A DNA stretch of 64,000 bases from an uncultured Rhodoferax sp. (GCF_946221635.1 NZ_CAMIHB010000009.1:71169-135168), one strand, 5' to 3'. Shown: positions 34,066 through 42,918, counted from the first letter of the stretch. Made by a program: numbers and translations. The notes: a model not told the origin generated them from the letters alone.

Positions 34066-34761
34066 ATGTTCTCGGTGTATGGCAAAGCAGGACGGGTGTT
34101 TCGCGGATCGCTTGAAGAATTGCGCCGCGTGGGGTCTGCCGCAGGTTTGGCACGCACGCGCAGCGTAGGCGCCCTGGGCCAGGAAGGACGTGACCACGGC
34201 AGCGACTCGGGCTTCGCGGCCCTCATGGCAGAGGCTGCCGCTGGCAGCGCTGCGCCCCCCACCGATGTGGCGCACCGCGCCGCCCTTGCGGCTTACGCCG
34301 AGGTGCGCAAGACCGATACACCACGCCAGCCCTTGACCAAGGTACAGGCCATCATGAGCGACGGTGTGGTGCTGGTGCCGGACAGCTGCACGATTGAAGA
34401 GGCCTGGTTGCTGCTGGAGCGGCACGGCATCGGGCAGGCGCCCGTGGTCTCGGAGCAGAAGGTACTGGTCGGGCTGCTGGCGCGTGCCGGCCTGATGCGT
34501 GCGGAGCACTTGCCCAAGGCCGAAAGCCACCCCCTGGTCTGGCGTGCCTGGCTGAGCCAGGGTGTGGCCGAGGTGATGTGGACACCGGTGCCCAGCGTCG
34601 CGCTGGACACTGACATCCGCCGCGTGGCGCGCGTGTTGCTGGATACCGGCTTGCCGGGGCTGCCTGTGGCGGACGACGAGGGCCGGGTGACGGGTTTTGT
34701 GTCCCGTTCGGACATTCTGCGTGCGGTGGTGGCCGACCCACCGCTGGATCTCTGGACCTGA
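34066..34761 (+). CDS. CBS-pair domain protein
   Basis: 231 aa with two CBS motifs (about 95-150 and 170-228): IMSDGVVLVPDSCTIEEAWL with GQAPVVSEQKVLVGLLA, then VMWTPVPSVALDTDIRRVAR with GLPGLPVADDEGRVTG. CBS pairs bind adenosine nucleotides. The first 90 residues are polar and Ala-rich without a recognisable domain. A clear AGGAGGG precedes the ATG. It stands alone, convergent with the MFS gene; role unknown. Confidence 0.85.
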   Translation: MFSVYGKAGRVFRGSLEELRRVGSAAGLARTRSVGALGQEGRDHGSDSGFAALMAEAAAGSAAPPTDVAHRAALAAYAEVRKTDTPRQPLTKVQAIMSDGVVLVPDSCTIEEAWLLLERHGIGQAPVVSEQKVLVGLLARAGLMRAEHLPKAESHPLVWRAWLSQGVAEVMWTPVPSVALDTDIRRVARVLLDTGLPGLPVADDEGRVTGFVSRSDILRAVVADPPLDLWT

Positions 34762-34765
34762 TCCG

Positions 34766-36013
34766 TCAGGGGAGTGCGTTCTGATCCCGATCCATGTGGT
34801 CGCGCCGTGCCAGTGTCGGGAAAAGTTTGAACCACAGTCCGGCCACCAGCATGGTGCCCACGCCACCCACGACGACCGAGCCCACCGGTCCCCAGAGGGC
34901 AGCCGTGGCGCCGGACTCGAATTCGCCGAGCTGGTTGGAGGCGCCAATGAAGATGGAATTGACGGCCGAAACACGGCCCCGCATGGCATCCGGCGTCTCC
35001 AGCTGCACCAGTGTGTTGCGGGTGACCACGCTGATGCAATCGGCAGCCCCGGTGACCACGAGGGCCAGCAACGAGAGCCAGAACGAGGTGGACAGGCCAA
35101 ACACCAGGGTGGCCAGACCGAACACGCCCACGGCGATGAGCAGGCGCGGCCCCACCTTGCGCCGCGGCGGCCAGCGCGTCAGCACCAGGGACATGCCCAG
35201 CGCGCCGACCGCGGGCGCGGAGCGCAGCAGGCCCAGGCCGGCGGGCCCGATGTGAAGAATGTCGCGGGCGTAGATGGGCAACAGGGCGGTGGCGCCGCCC
35301 AGCAGCACGGCAAAGAGATCCAGCGAACTGGCCCCCAGTACCACCTTGCGTTGCCACACAAAGCGCACACCGTCGAACAGCGAGGCCCAGGTGGCCGCTG
35401 TCCGCGGTGGTTGGTGGTGGTAGTGCACCGCCAGCGTCAGGGCGCTGGCTGCCAGCAGCAGGGCCATGCAAGTGAGGTAGACGAAGCTGGGGCCAAAGGC
35501 ATACAGCAGCCCGCCCAGTGCGGGGCCGCCGATGATTGCGATCTCCATGCCCGTAGAGCTGATGGCAAAGGCGCGAGGCAGCAGGCTGGCTGGCACCAGC
35601 AGCGGAATCAGTGCCTGCTGCGCCGGCATCTGGAAAGCGCGCGCCACGCCCAGCGCCACGGCCAGTACAAGGATCAGTTCGCGCGTGGCAAAGCCCTGCA
35701 CGCTGGAGACCAGCATCAGCGTGGCCACCAGGGCTTGTAGCGCCATGCAGCAGGCAAAGATGCGACCGCGGTGTACCCGGTCGGCCACGTGGCCGGCGGG
35801 TAGCGTCATCAGCAGGGCGGGAACGAACTGAAACAAACCCACCAGGCCCAGATCCCAGGCGCTGGAGGTGACGTCGTACATATGCCACGCGACGGCGACC
35901 ATGAGCATCTGGTTGCCCATGATGCCGCTGAGGCGGGCCAGCCAGAAGCGTACGAAACCGGTTTGTTGGAAAAGTCTGGGGCTTTCCGTCCCTGAAGGGG
36001 CAATGTCTAACAA
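34766..36013 (-). CDS. MFS transporter (EntS-like exporter group)
   Basis: Major facilitator superfamily protein (415 aa, about 12 helices). GLFQFVPALLMTLPAGHVAD followed by RVHRGRIFA is the loop 2-3 motif; RVSAVNSIFIGASNQLGEFE lies in the C-terminal half and is typical of the EntS-like subgroup. Substrate unknown. The frame opens only with TTG at 36013 (next ATG is residue 32, inside helix 1), and that TTG overlaps the stop of the upstream FecR-domain gene by seven bases, so it is probably the last gene of the FecR unit. Confidence 0.85.
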   Translation of the reverse strand: MLDIAPSGTESPRLFQQTGFVRFWLARLSGIMGNQMLMVAVAWHMYDVTSSAWDLGLVGLFQFVPALLMTLPAGHVADRVHRGRIFACCMALQALVATLMLVSSVQGFATRELILVLAVALGVARAFQMPAQQALIPLLVPASLLPRAFAISSTGMEIAIIGGPALGGLLYAFGPSFVYLTCMALLLAASALTLAVHYHHQPPRTAATWASLFDGVRFVWQRKVVLGASSLDLFAVLLGGATALLPIYARDILHIGPAGLGLLRSAPAVGALGMSLVLTRWPPRRKVGPRLLIAVGVFGLATLVFGLSTSFWLSLLALVVTGAADCISVVTRNTLVQLETPDAMRGRVSAVNSIFIGASNQLGEFESGATAALWGPVGSVVVGGVGTMLVAGLWFKLFPTLARRDHMDRDQNALP

Positions 36014-36903
36014 GTTCTCAGAATTTTGCAGGAAACCACCGGAAGCTTGGGTGGTGGAGTCACCACCAGGGGCGGTGTGATGACCGTGATGGTTGTTGGG
36101 GGAGGCGGGGGCGGAGGTAGCGGCGCCACGACCAACGTGGTCTTGAGAGGGCTGACGGTCAGTCCACCTGTGGGCGATGTCAGGGTGGGCGCCGGGGCCA
36201 CCACGAGCCTGCTGCCTTCCGGGGAGAGCGACAGCGAGGGACTGCTGATGCCAGTGGCCGTCTTCGCACCGTCCGTCAGGGTCGAAGGGCTGATCAATCG
36301 GCTGCCAAACAGTTCGGGCGACACGGAGGACAAGGTCACGGGCGTCACCGCGGTGGGGCCCACAAAACTGACCTGACGGGTGGGCAGGGGCTCGACCAAT
36401 GCGCCTTTACCGATGCTGGCGGTTCCGGTGAGCAGGCGGCTGTAGCTGCCGGGGTCCATGGTGCCGCGCTTGTCACCGACCACCGTGGTTTCGACGTCTG
36501 CGGCCTTGAGTTGCAGTGTGGCCGGCCCGCTCATGAGGGTCATGGCCGAGGTGCGTCGGGCGTCCATCAACTCAGCCCCAATCACCCGTACCGAACCCTG
36601 CAGCAGCGACACCACTGTGGGGGCGTTCGCTGCCGGCGGATCAAATCGCAACTCGGTGCCAGGCCGCACACCGAGGATGCTGCCGTCCTGCATCAACACC
36701 TGCGAGATACCGCCCTCGGGGGTTTGCAGGCGTTCGCCGTGTTGGAGCACGTCGCCCCGCTGTGCCGGGCGGGGGATGCCGTTGGCATCGACGATCTGGC
36801 TGCCGGTTTGGGTGAACAGCACAGTGCCAGCGGGCGCGGCCAGGCTGTAGCCTGCCCAAAGGAACAGGGCCAGGGCAATCGGGGGATAGGCAATACGCGG
36901 CAT
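36007..36903 (-). CDS. Secreted FecR-domain protein with proline-rich tail
   Basis: 298 aa with a Sec signal (IALALFLWAGYSLAA). A FecR-type domain covers about 25-130: GTVLFTQTGSQIVDANG, AQRGDVLQHGERLQTPEGG, MQDGSILGVRPGTELRF. FecR domains in exported proteins without a TM segment are usually structural or binding modules, not anti-sigma regulators. The C-terminal third is Pro/Thr/Val-rich (PPPPPPPTT and following) and ends with two Cys. AAGGAGAG precedes the ATG, 16 bases after the next FecR gene. Function unknown. Confidence 0.8.
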   Translation of the reverse strand: MPRIAYPPIALALFLWAGYSLAAPAGTVLFTQTGSQIVDANGIPRPAQRGDVLQHGERLQTPEGGISQVLMQDGSILGVRPGTELRFDPPAANAPTVVSLLQGSVRVIGAELMDARRTSAMTLMSGPATLQLKAADVETTVVGDKRGTMDPGSYSRLLTGTASIGKGALVEPLPTRQVSFVGPTAVTPVTLSSVSPELFGSRLISPSTLTDGAKTATGISSPSLSLSPEGSRLVVAPAPTLTSPTGGLTVSPLKTTLVVAPLPPPPPPPTTITVITPPLVVTPPPKLPVVSCKILRTC

Positions 36904-36919
36904 GGCAACTCTCCTTGCG

Positions 36920-38065
36920 CTATTTCAGTAGTGGTGTGGTGCTGATGATGGTCGTCGTCTTGGGGGCTATCAGCGTCGTGGTCGGGCTGATGGTGGTTGT
37001 CGTCGGGGACAAAGTCGTGGTGGGACTGATCGTCGTGGTAAGCGTTGTGGTGGTGGACGGGCTGATGAGTGTGGTGCTTGGACTTGTCAGCGTGGTCGTA
37101 CTCAAGGTGGGCGCGATAAGGATGTTTGTGGTTGTCACCGGGTCCTTGAGCGTGGTGACTGTTGGCGACACGGTGTCCGCCAGTACCGGACTGATCGGGG
37201 TGCGCAGCACGCTGGTATCCACGGTGGTTGTAGTGGGTGTTGGGGAGACCGTGCTGGTGTCGACTTTGGTTTCAGGGGCTACCAGCACTTCCTTGCGGGT
37301 CGCCAAGGTGGGGCGCAGCAACATGCCCTTGCCCAAGGTACGGGCTGCGGGCTTTTCGTCGCCAGAGACGTCCTTGGCGTCGCGTGCATCTGTCTTGAGT
37401 TCCACCTTGTAGAAGTCTGGAATTTTCTGCAGGATCTGGGGCGCCACCTCGGGCTTGGCAGGTGCGAAGCCCACATCGCCGCGCTTGAGCGAGAGCACGC
37501 CAAACTTGTTCTGGATAAAGGTCTCACCGTCGTTGACCTTGTCGTAAATGCCAGGTGGCGTTGGCCCCCCCATGCCCGGCAGTCCTTCCGGGATGACCAT
37601 GGGTTCGTGGTCCGTGCCGCGTATGCCCAGCGTGGCGGTGCTGGAACGAATTTGGTAAGCCGCCGGATTGGTGCGGCCAATCATGCCGGTGATGGAGCGG
37701 AAACCGCCACGCACCAGGGAGACCAGGAAGTTGGATTTGGAGACGTCCTGCTCGTCGTAGCTGAAACGGTCGATGACCATTTCCGTGGCTGAACGCACCG
37801 AGAGGTAGCCGCCGTCGTGCAGGCGCATCTGCACCAAGCCGCCTTCGCCAGTCACGATCTTGTCGCCGGCAAATACCTCCGCGCCTTTCTCCAGTGCGCG
37901 TTCCTGGCCTTGCGCATTGACCGCTTTGGCCATGCCATTGACCGCCATTACGCGCCCTGCGCCCAGTTGTGCCCACGCGGCCGGCATGCCGGCCACCAGA
38001 CAGACCAAACCCAGCCAGCGGCCGGCGGTGCGCAAGGTGAGGGGGGCGAGGCGGGCGGTGGACAT
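36920..38065 (-). CDS. Secreted FecR-domain protein with threonine-rich repetitive tail
   Basis: 381 aa with a signal peptide ending AWAQ. The FecR domain (about 35-165) has GAEVFAGDKIVTGEGG, MRLHDGGYLSVRSATEM and SSTATLGIRGTDHEPMV. From residue 270 the protein becomes a low-complexity tail built of ISPTTT/STTTL units, over 100 residues with almost only Thr, Ser, Pro, Leu, Ile and Val. Such tails may be extended stalks or wall-like spacers. It lies 10 bases after the TPR/beta-barrel gene, whose product is the likely outer-membrane partner. The ATG at 38065 gives the signal peptide; an upstream extension overlaps the neighbour. Confidence 0.8.
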   Translation of the reverse strand: MSTARLAPLTLRTAGRWLGLVCLVAGMPAAWAQLGAGRVMAVNGMAKAVNAQGQERALEKGAEVFAGDKIVTGEGGLVQMRLHDGGYLSVRSATEMVIDRFSYDEQDVSKSNFLVSLVRGGFRSITGMIGRTNPAAYQIRSSTATLGIRGTDHEPMVIPEGLPGMGGPTPPGIYDKVNDGETFIQNKFGVLSLKRGDVGFAPAKPEVAPQILQKIPDFYKVELKTDARDAKDVSGDEKPAARTLGKGMLLRPTLATRKEVLVAPETKVDTSTVSPTPTTTTVDTSVLRTPISPVLADTVSPTVTTLKDPVTTTNILIAPTLSTTTLTSPSTTLISPSTTTTLTTTISPTTTLSPTTTTISPTTTLIAPKTTTIISTTPLLK

Positions 38066-38075
38066 GGACGCAGGC

Positions 38076-39431
38076 TCAGTAATCAAGGCGCAAGTTGATG
38101 GACGCATCGGTCTTGTCGTAGCTGTAGAGCTCGGCATTGCTCACGTTTTTCACGTAGCTCAGCTGTGGCCGCAGCGACAGGCCTTTGCTGACCGTCCAGG
38201 TCAGCCCCAGGGCAATGTCGTAGAGGGACTCTTCCCGGGTGAGGTTGTAGAGGGTGTTGGTTCCGCTGTATTTCGAGAAGCTGGCCCCAGCGGTGACGTA
38301 TCCGCCCAGGGTGTTGCTGAAGCTCTTTTGCAGCAGCAGGCGTGGGCCGGCGAACTGGCGGTTGCCATCGTCGCGTGCCCCCACCGCCAGCTCCACGCCG
38401 GCATTGCCGGTGAGGCTGAAGATGGCGTCTCCGTCACCCAGCGAAGTCAGCCAGCCGGCACTGACCGAGTTGGTCTGGGTGTTCTGGCTGGACTGACTGG
38501 CGGCGGAGTACTGGGTCTGCAGGGTGCTGAGGCCCAGGGAAACCTGGTTGCCACTGCTCAGCGCCATGCGCCAGTCGGTGTTGAGGCCCAATGTGTCCCG
38601 GTAGCTGGTGTTGTTGAGTGTGTAGTTGCCGCCGGTCAGGCCAGTACGCAGCAGCCAGGAACCACCGGAATAACTCACGCCCAATCGGCCGTCCACAGTG
38701 CTGTTGCAGGTGTTGTCGCAGTAGCGGCTGTAGGCCCGACCGCGGTAGTCACCGCCCACGTACAAGCCCCACTGCCCGTCGACCCGGTGGTTCAGCTCCA
38801 TGCCCAGACCCAGGGTGGCGTAGTTGTCGGATTTGGCGTCGGGGCTGTAGGTGTTGGCCGGTACCCCCGGACTGCCAGGGTAGCTCAGGGATGTAGCTCG
38901 GTTGGCACTGGTGATATTGGTGTCGTGGCCGATCCCCATTTCCACATAGCCGTTGAAAACAGTGCGTTTGTCCTGTGCGCGGGCCTCTGCAGCTTTGGCG
39001 TACTGCTCCACCGTGCTGCGCAGGTCCTGCGGGAGGTTCTGGAAGGAGAGCACCGTCTCAAACTCGATCTTGGCGCGGCCGAAGTCGCCCAGCGCAAAGT
39101 AGGCGCGTCCCATGTCGGCGCGGATGCCCACGTACTCTGGTGTGACGGCCAGGATGCGTTCATACACAAAGGTGGCCTTGCTCGGGCGCTTGCTTTCCAG
39201 TGCCGCGGTGCCCAACAGGGCGTCGTAGACCGGATCACCGGCGCCCTGCAATTCCAGGGGCTCCAGCAACTGGTAGGCCTCTTCAGCAGAACCAGCCTTG
39301 AGCAGGGCGTCGGCTTTCTCCAGTACGCTCTGACTGACATCGGCGTGGGCCAGGGGTGTGCCCAGTGCCAAGCACAGTGCGGCTACCAAGGCACCAAAAC
39401 GTGGTGAAAACGGGTGTGTAGATCGGCGCAT
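38076..39431 (-). CDS. TPR plus outer-membrane beta-barrel protein (Slam/DUF560-like)
   Basis: 451 aa. Signal peptide ends ALGTPLAHAD. Residues about 32-145 are TPR-like helices (ADALLKAGSAEEAYQLLEPL; ADMGRAYFALGDFGRAKIEF). From about 160 to the end alternating polar/hydrophobic strands end in the aromatic residue Y (LRLDY), the sign of an outer-membrane barrel. The junction VFNGYVEMGIGHDTNITSA resembles the DUF560 opening of Slam proteins, which export surface lipoproteins. It is the first gene of a unit with two FecR-domain proteins; cargo or partner relations are inferred from order only. Confidence 0.78.
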   Translation of the reverse strand: MRRSTHPFSPRFGALVAALCLALGTPLAHADVSQSVLEKADALLKAGSAEEAYQLLEPLELQGAGDPVYDALLGTAALESKRPSKATFVYERILAVTPEYVGIRADMGRAYFALGDFGRAKIEFETVLSFQNLPQDLRSTVEQYAKAAEARAQDKRTVFNGYVEMGIGHDTNITSANRATSLSYPGSPGVPANTYSPDAKSDNYATLGLGMELNHRVDGQWGLYVGGDYRGRAYSRYCDNTCNSTVDGRLGVSYSGGSWLLRTGLTGGNYTLNNTSYRDTLGLNTDWRMALSSGNQVSLGLSTLQTQYSAASQSSQNTQTNSVSAGWLTSLGDGDAIFSLTGNAGVELAVGARDDGNRQFAGPRLLLQKSFSNTLGGYVTAGASFSKYSGTNTLYNLTREESLYDIALGLTWTVSKGLSLRPQLSYVKNVSNAELYSYDKTDASINLRLDY

Positions 39432-39592
39432 CCTGCAAATCCTCGGTCTGTCCCAACGGTATCGGCAGCTTCGGCGACGACCGTATGGGCAGAGTATAGG
39501 AAAGACGGCCTATTTGCACCCGCCATTTGACTGGGCAGCAGGGCTATTCGACGAACGGCGCCGTTCGGGCGTGTTGGGGTGCGGCAAAGGGG

Positions 39593-39682
39593 TGGCGGAA
39601 GCTGTGAGATTCGAACTCACGGAGGGGATAAACCCTCGCCGGTTTTCAAGACCGGTGCCTTAAACCGCTCGGCCAAGCTTCC
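39593..39682 (-). tRNA. tRNA-Ser(TGA)
   Basis: Complete class II tRNA of 90 bases on the minus strand: acceptor GGAAGCT pairs with AGCTTCC, the anticodon loop is CTTGAAA (TGA), there is a long variable arm, the T-loop is GTTCGAATC, and an encoded GCCA end. Confidence 0.96.
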
Positions 39683-39727
39683 AGAGGCGCGTATTCTAAC
39701 TGCAGCCCCGCCCGGAGCCGACGCCGT

Positions 39728-40387
39728 TCAGGCGGCCTTGAGCAGGCCCTTGGTTTCGATGAAGCTGATCACATCCTGTAGCCCGGTGAGGTCTTTCAGG
39801 TTGGTCATCACGAACGGTTTCATGCCGCGGGCGGTGTTGCGCATGCGTTCGGTGTCGCTGCGCATGATGTCCAGGTTGGCGCCCACGTGGGGGGCCAGGT
39901 CGGTCTTGTTGATGACGAAGAGGTCGCTCTTGGTGATGCCGGGGCCGCCCTTGCGCGGGATCTTCTCGCCGGCAGCCACGTCAATCACGTAGATGGTCAG
40001 GTCGCTCAGCTCGGGGCTGAAGGTGGCGGCCAGGTTGTCGCCGCCGCTTTCCACAAACACGATATCGGCGTTGGGGTGGTCCACCAGCATGCGGTCGATG
40101 GCCTCCAGGTTGATGGAGCAGTCCTCGCGGATGGCGGTGTGCGGGCAACCGCCGGTTTCCACGCCCATGATGCGGTCGGCCGGCAGCGCGCCGCTGACGG
40201 TTAGCAGGCGCTGGTCCTCCTTGGTGTAGATGTCGTTGGTGATGGCGACGAGGTCGTACTGCTCACGCATGGCCTTGCAGAGCATTTCGAGCAGCGTGGT
40301 CTTGCCGGAGCCCACGGGGCCGCCAATGCCCACGCGCAGTGGGGGGAGGGACTTGGTGCGGTTGGGGATATGGTGCAGTGCGGACAT
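39728..40387 (-). CDS. ureG: Urease accessory GTPase UreG
   Basis: SIMIBI-class GTPase that delivers nickel to urease (219 aa). P-loop GIGGPVGSGKTTLLEML, VETGGCPHTAIREDCS with the Cys-Pro-His nickel motif, FVESGGDNLAATFSP, and the NKTD guanine motif in FVINKTDLAPHVG. It follows ureF with a 47-base gap filled by dispersed repeat copy 6. Confidence 0.96.
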   Translation of the reverse strand: MSALHHIPNRTKSLPPLRVGIGGPVGSGKTTLLEMLCKAMREQYDLVAITNDIYTKEDQRLLTVSGALPADRIMGVETGGCPHTAIREDCSINLEAIDRMLVDHPNADIVFVESGGDNLAATFSPELSDLTIYVIDVAAGEKIPRKGGPGITKSDLFVINKTDLAPHVGANLDIMRSDTERMRNTARGMKPFVMTNLKDLTGLQDVISFIETKGLLKAA

Positions 40388-40392
40388 GATGG

Positions 40393-40443
40393 TTGCTATG
40401 AAAAAGTGAGCTGCTTGCGCAATATTGACGAGGGCTAGGAGCG
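40393..40443 (+). repeat. Dispersed repeat R1, copy 6
   Basis: GTGAGCTGCTTGCGCAATAT then GACGAGGGCTAGGAGC, lying between ureF and ureG and supplying the ureF stop codon (TAG read on the minus strand). Confidence 0.8.
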
Positions 40444-41115
40444 GAAAAGACGTGAATACTGAACTTCGTGCTGGGCACTCAGGATGGCCAGCATGGGGGC
40501 AAAGGCCTGGCGGCCTTCTTCCGGCAGGGCCAGCGCGTGGTCGACGGCGGAGGGGATCTCGGCCGCCAGGGCCGACAGGATGCGTTGGCCCGCGCTCTGG
40601 CCCAGGGGAACGGACTTGATGGCGGCTTGGGTCATGTTTTCGGCCCAGCCAAAGGCGTAGGCCAGCAGGCATTCGCGTACCGGGGCACCTGTCGCGCCAG
40701 CCGCCAAGGCGAAGGCCACGGTGTAGCTCGTCGAGCCCAGCTCCGCCAGCGCGGCAACCTGCGCGGGCGTGGCCGTGGTGTGGTTCTTGAGCCATTCCAG
40801 CAGGCTCTTGCCCATCTGCTCGGCCTGGGCGCGCAGCTCCGCGCTCTCGCGCGTTTGCAGCACCCAGGCGTTGAGCTGGGCCACGCGCGGCATGTCGTCG
40901 GCGCGCCAGGCGGCAATGGCCTGGGCCAGGGTGGGCAGCTCCGAGCGGGCCAGGTTCAGGTGCAACTGGTCCACCAGCCAGGCCGATGCTTCACTTTCTG
41001 TAGCGGCTCGCGCAGTGTCCACGGCGGCTTCCAGGCATTCCGAATAAGAAAACCCGCCGATGGGCAGGGCTGGCGAGGCCAGCCACATGAGCTGCATCAG
41101 GCTGCTGTCGAGCAT
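40435..41115 (-). CDS. ureF: Urease accessory protein UreF
   Basis: Nickel-insertion chaperone component of the UreDFG complex (226 aa). Opening segment LMWLASPALPIGGFSYSECL, middle LPTLAQAIAAWRADD and late FALAAGATGAPVRECLLAYA are UreF features. It follows ureE by nine bases. The codons for EAAVDTARAATESEA (about 28-42) coincide with an antisense stretch strongly resembling dispersed repeat R1, and its stop codon lies in repeat copy 6. Confidence 0.93.
   Translation of the reverse strand: MLDSSLMQLMWLASPALPIGGFSYSECLEAAVDTARAATESEASAWLVDQLHLNLARSELPTLAQAIAAWRADDMPRVAQLNAWVLQTRESAELRAQAEQMGKSLLEWLKNHTTATPAQVAALAELGSTSYTVAFALAAGATGAPVRECLLAYAFGWAENMTQAAIKSVPLGQSAGQRILSALAAEIPSAVDHALALPEEGRQAFAPMLAILSAQHEVQYSRLFRS
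40985..41036 (+). repeat. Possible R1 repeat remnant inside ureF
   Basis: GATGCT, then TAGCGGCTCGCGCAGTGTCC and ACGGCGGCTTCCAGGC follow the R1 pattern with several substitutions, antisense to ureF. The encoded residues also fit ordinary UreF, so resemblance by chance or selection is possible. Confidence 0.4.
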
Positions 41116-41124
41116 GGTGTGCGC

Positions 41125-41655
41125 TTACTGGCCGTGGTGGTGGTGACCATGGTCATGCCCGTGGTCATGGCTGTGGCCATGCCCACCATGGTGGTGTCCG
41201 CCCTGGGCATAGGCGCCGCTCTCGGGCTCAAAGGCCTCGTCCACCGCGTTGACGATGAGGTGCATGGCGCGCAGCATGTCGGCCAGCACATGGTCGGGTT
41301 CGATCTTCAGGTGGTCGGGCCTGAGCTCGATGGGCACATGGCGGTTGCCCAGGTGGTAGGCGGCGCGGATCAGGTCGAAGGGTGTGCCGTGGTCGCTGCA
41401 ATGCGTAATGCGCAGCACGGCTTGCGGCGCGGCAATCACTTTCACCAGCGAGCCATCTTCGGCCACGAGCACGTCGCCCCCACGCACCGTGGTGCCGCGC
41501 GGCAGGAACACGCCCAGCGCGCGGCCGGCGGAGTCGGTGGCGTCAAAGCGGCTTTTCTGGCGCACGTCCCAGTCCAGCTCGACAGTGGCGGCGCGCTTGA
41601 GCAGCACGGCGGCCAGACCCTGGCCTTGGGGGATGCATTTGGAGACTTGAAGCAT
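41125..41655 (-). CDS. ureE: Urease accessory nickel chaperone UreE
   Basis: Nickel carrier (176 aa). The N-terminal peptide-binding domain has TVELDWDVRQKSRFDATDS; the metal-binding domain has AAYHLGNRHVPIEL with the conserved His. The tail after residue 150 is almost entirely His and Gly (GHHHGGHGHSHDHGHDHG), a large nickel-storage sequence. It lies nine bases downstream of a serine hydrolase gene, so its transcript is probably shared with that gene. Confidence 0.96.
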   Translation of the reverse strand: MLQVSKCIPQGQGLAAVLLKRAATVELDWDVRQKSRFDATDSAGRALGVFLPRGTTVRGGDVLVAEDGSLVKVIAAPQAVLRITHCSDHGTPFDLIRAAYHLGNRHVPIELRPDHLKIEPDHVLADMLRAMHLIVNAVDEAFEPESGAYAQGGHHHGGHGHSHDHGHDHGHHHHGQ

Positions 41656-41664
41656 GAAGATTCC

Positions 41665-42918
41665 TTACCAGTTGCCGTAAGCAGCAACTATGCCGCGCCA
41701 CAGCGCCGTGCGCTCGGCGCCCATGCGGGTGCCGCTGGCGTCCCCCGCCGCGTCCTTGGCCACGGCCATGTGCACGACGACCAGTTTGAGGTCCGGGTCC
41801 ACCATGATGGCCTGGCCGTAGATGCCCAGCAGCACAAAGCGGCGGTGCGTGCCCGGCAGCAGCCAGGTCTGCAGGCCGTAGCCCATGTAGGTGCTGCCCT
41901 TGTTCTGCATGGTGCCGGGGCGGAAGGCCGGAGGCTGCTGGCTGGCATCGGTCATGCGCAGTAGGTAGTCTTTGCTGACGATGGCCTTGCCATCGCGCAT
42001 GCCGTCGTTGGCCAGTAGCAGGCCCAGGCGGGCGTAGTCGTGCACCGTGGCGTTGAAGTTGCCGGCGGCCAGTTCGGTCTGGTCCACGGGGTTGGTAAGC
42101 CAAGTAGCGCGGGACTCCGCGCCCAGCGGCTGCCAGATCTTTTCACCTATGTATTGGCACAGGCTCTGGCCCGTGGCGCCGCGCAGCGCCAGGCCCAGCA
42201 TCTGGGTTTCGGCACTGGCGTAGTTGAAGACCGTGCCTTCGGGCGCCACACGTTCGGTGATGACCTGGGCGCCCGCCGCGTTGCCTTGGGTGCGCGTGGT
42301 CTGGTTGAAGCGGGCCAGATCGTCCTTGCCCGAATAGTCTTCGACAAACTTGGCGCCCGAGGCCATGCGCATCAGGTTGACGAGCTTGGTCTCGCCATAC
42401 AAAGTGCCCGCCAGCTTGGGTTCGTAGGTGGCGGCCGTATCGTCCAGGGATCGGATGCGGCCTTCTTCCAACGCCTTGCCGATGCCCAGCGCCACGATGG
42501 TCTTGGCCATGGAGTTGGACAGCAGGCGGTGTTCGGGCTTGCGGTCGTAGTTGCTGCGTTCGGCCACGATCTGCCCGTTTTTCAGCACCAGCACGGCGGT
42601 GGCGCGCTGGCGTTGCATGTAGTCGTCCAGCGTCAGCCCCTTGCCGTCAAACTGGTAGCGGAATGTCGTCTCGCTGGCCACCCGGGGCAAGGGCTGCGGC
42701 TGGGTCGAGGGCTCCAGCACGCAGTGGGGCGAGAGCGTGTCCATGGCACTGAAGGAGCCGACGCGGTAGGCCTCCTGGAAGGCCTGGCTCAAGCGCGGCG
42801 CCGCGGGGTAGCCGGCGGCCTTGCCGAGCAGGTCTTCGTCGGGGGCGGCCCAGACGGGCGCAAGGCTCAGTGCTAGCGGCAGCAGGCTTGCGGCAGTGGC
42901 TTTGGCAATCATGCGCAT
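41665..42918 (-). CDS. Secreted serine hydrolase, beta-lactamase (class C-like) family
   Basis: 417 aa with a signal peptide ending APVWAAPD. The serine-acylase motif is NSMAKTIVALG (SxxK), and NYASAETQ supplies the Tyr motif; a KTG-like third motif is not obvious. The family includes esterases and D-aminopeptidases, and no specific substrate can be named. It sits upstream of ureE and is divergent from the toxin-antitoxin pair, an unusual position for a urease cluster. The ATG at 42918 has AAGGCC upstream. Confidence 0.87.
   Translation of the reverse strand: MRMIAKATAASLLPLALSLAPVWAAPDEDLLGKAAGYPAAPRLSQAFQEAYRVGSFSAMDTLSPHCVLEPSTQPQPLPRVASETTFRYQFDGKGLTLDDYMQRQRATAVLVLKNGQIVAERSNYDRKPEHRLLSNSMAKTIVALGIGKALEEGRIRSLDDTAATYEPKLAGTLYGETKLVNLMRMASGAKFVEDYSGKDDLARFNQTTRTQGNAAGAQVITERVAPEGTVFNYASAETQMLGLALRGATGQSLCQYIGEKIWQPLGAESRATWLTNPVDQTELAAGNFNATVHDYARLGLLLANDGMRDGKAIVSKDYLLRMTDASQQPPAFRPGTMQNKGSTYMGYGLQTWLLPGTHRRFVLLGIYGQAIMVDPDLKLVVVHMAVAKDAAGDASGTRMGAERTALWRGIVAAYGNW

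Noticed and set aside
36920..38065. FecR-domain proteins as iron-signalling anti-sigma regulators
   Set aside because: They have cleavable signal peptides, no TM segment, and no ECF sigma factor or TonB receptor nearby.
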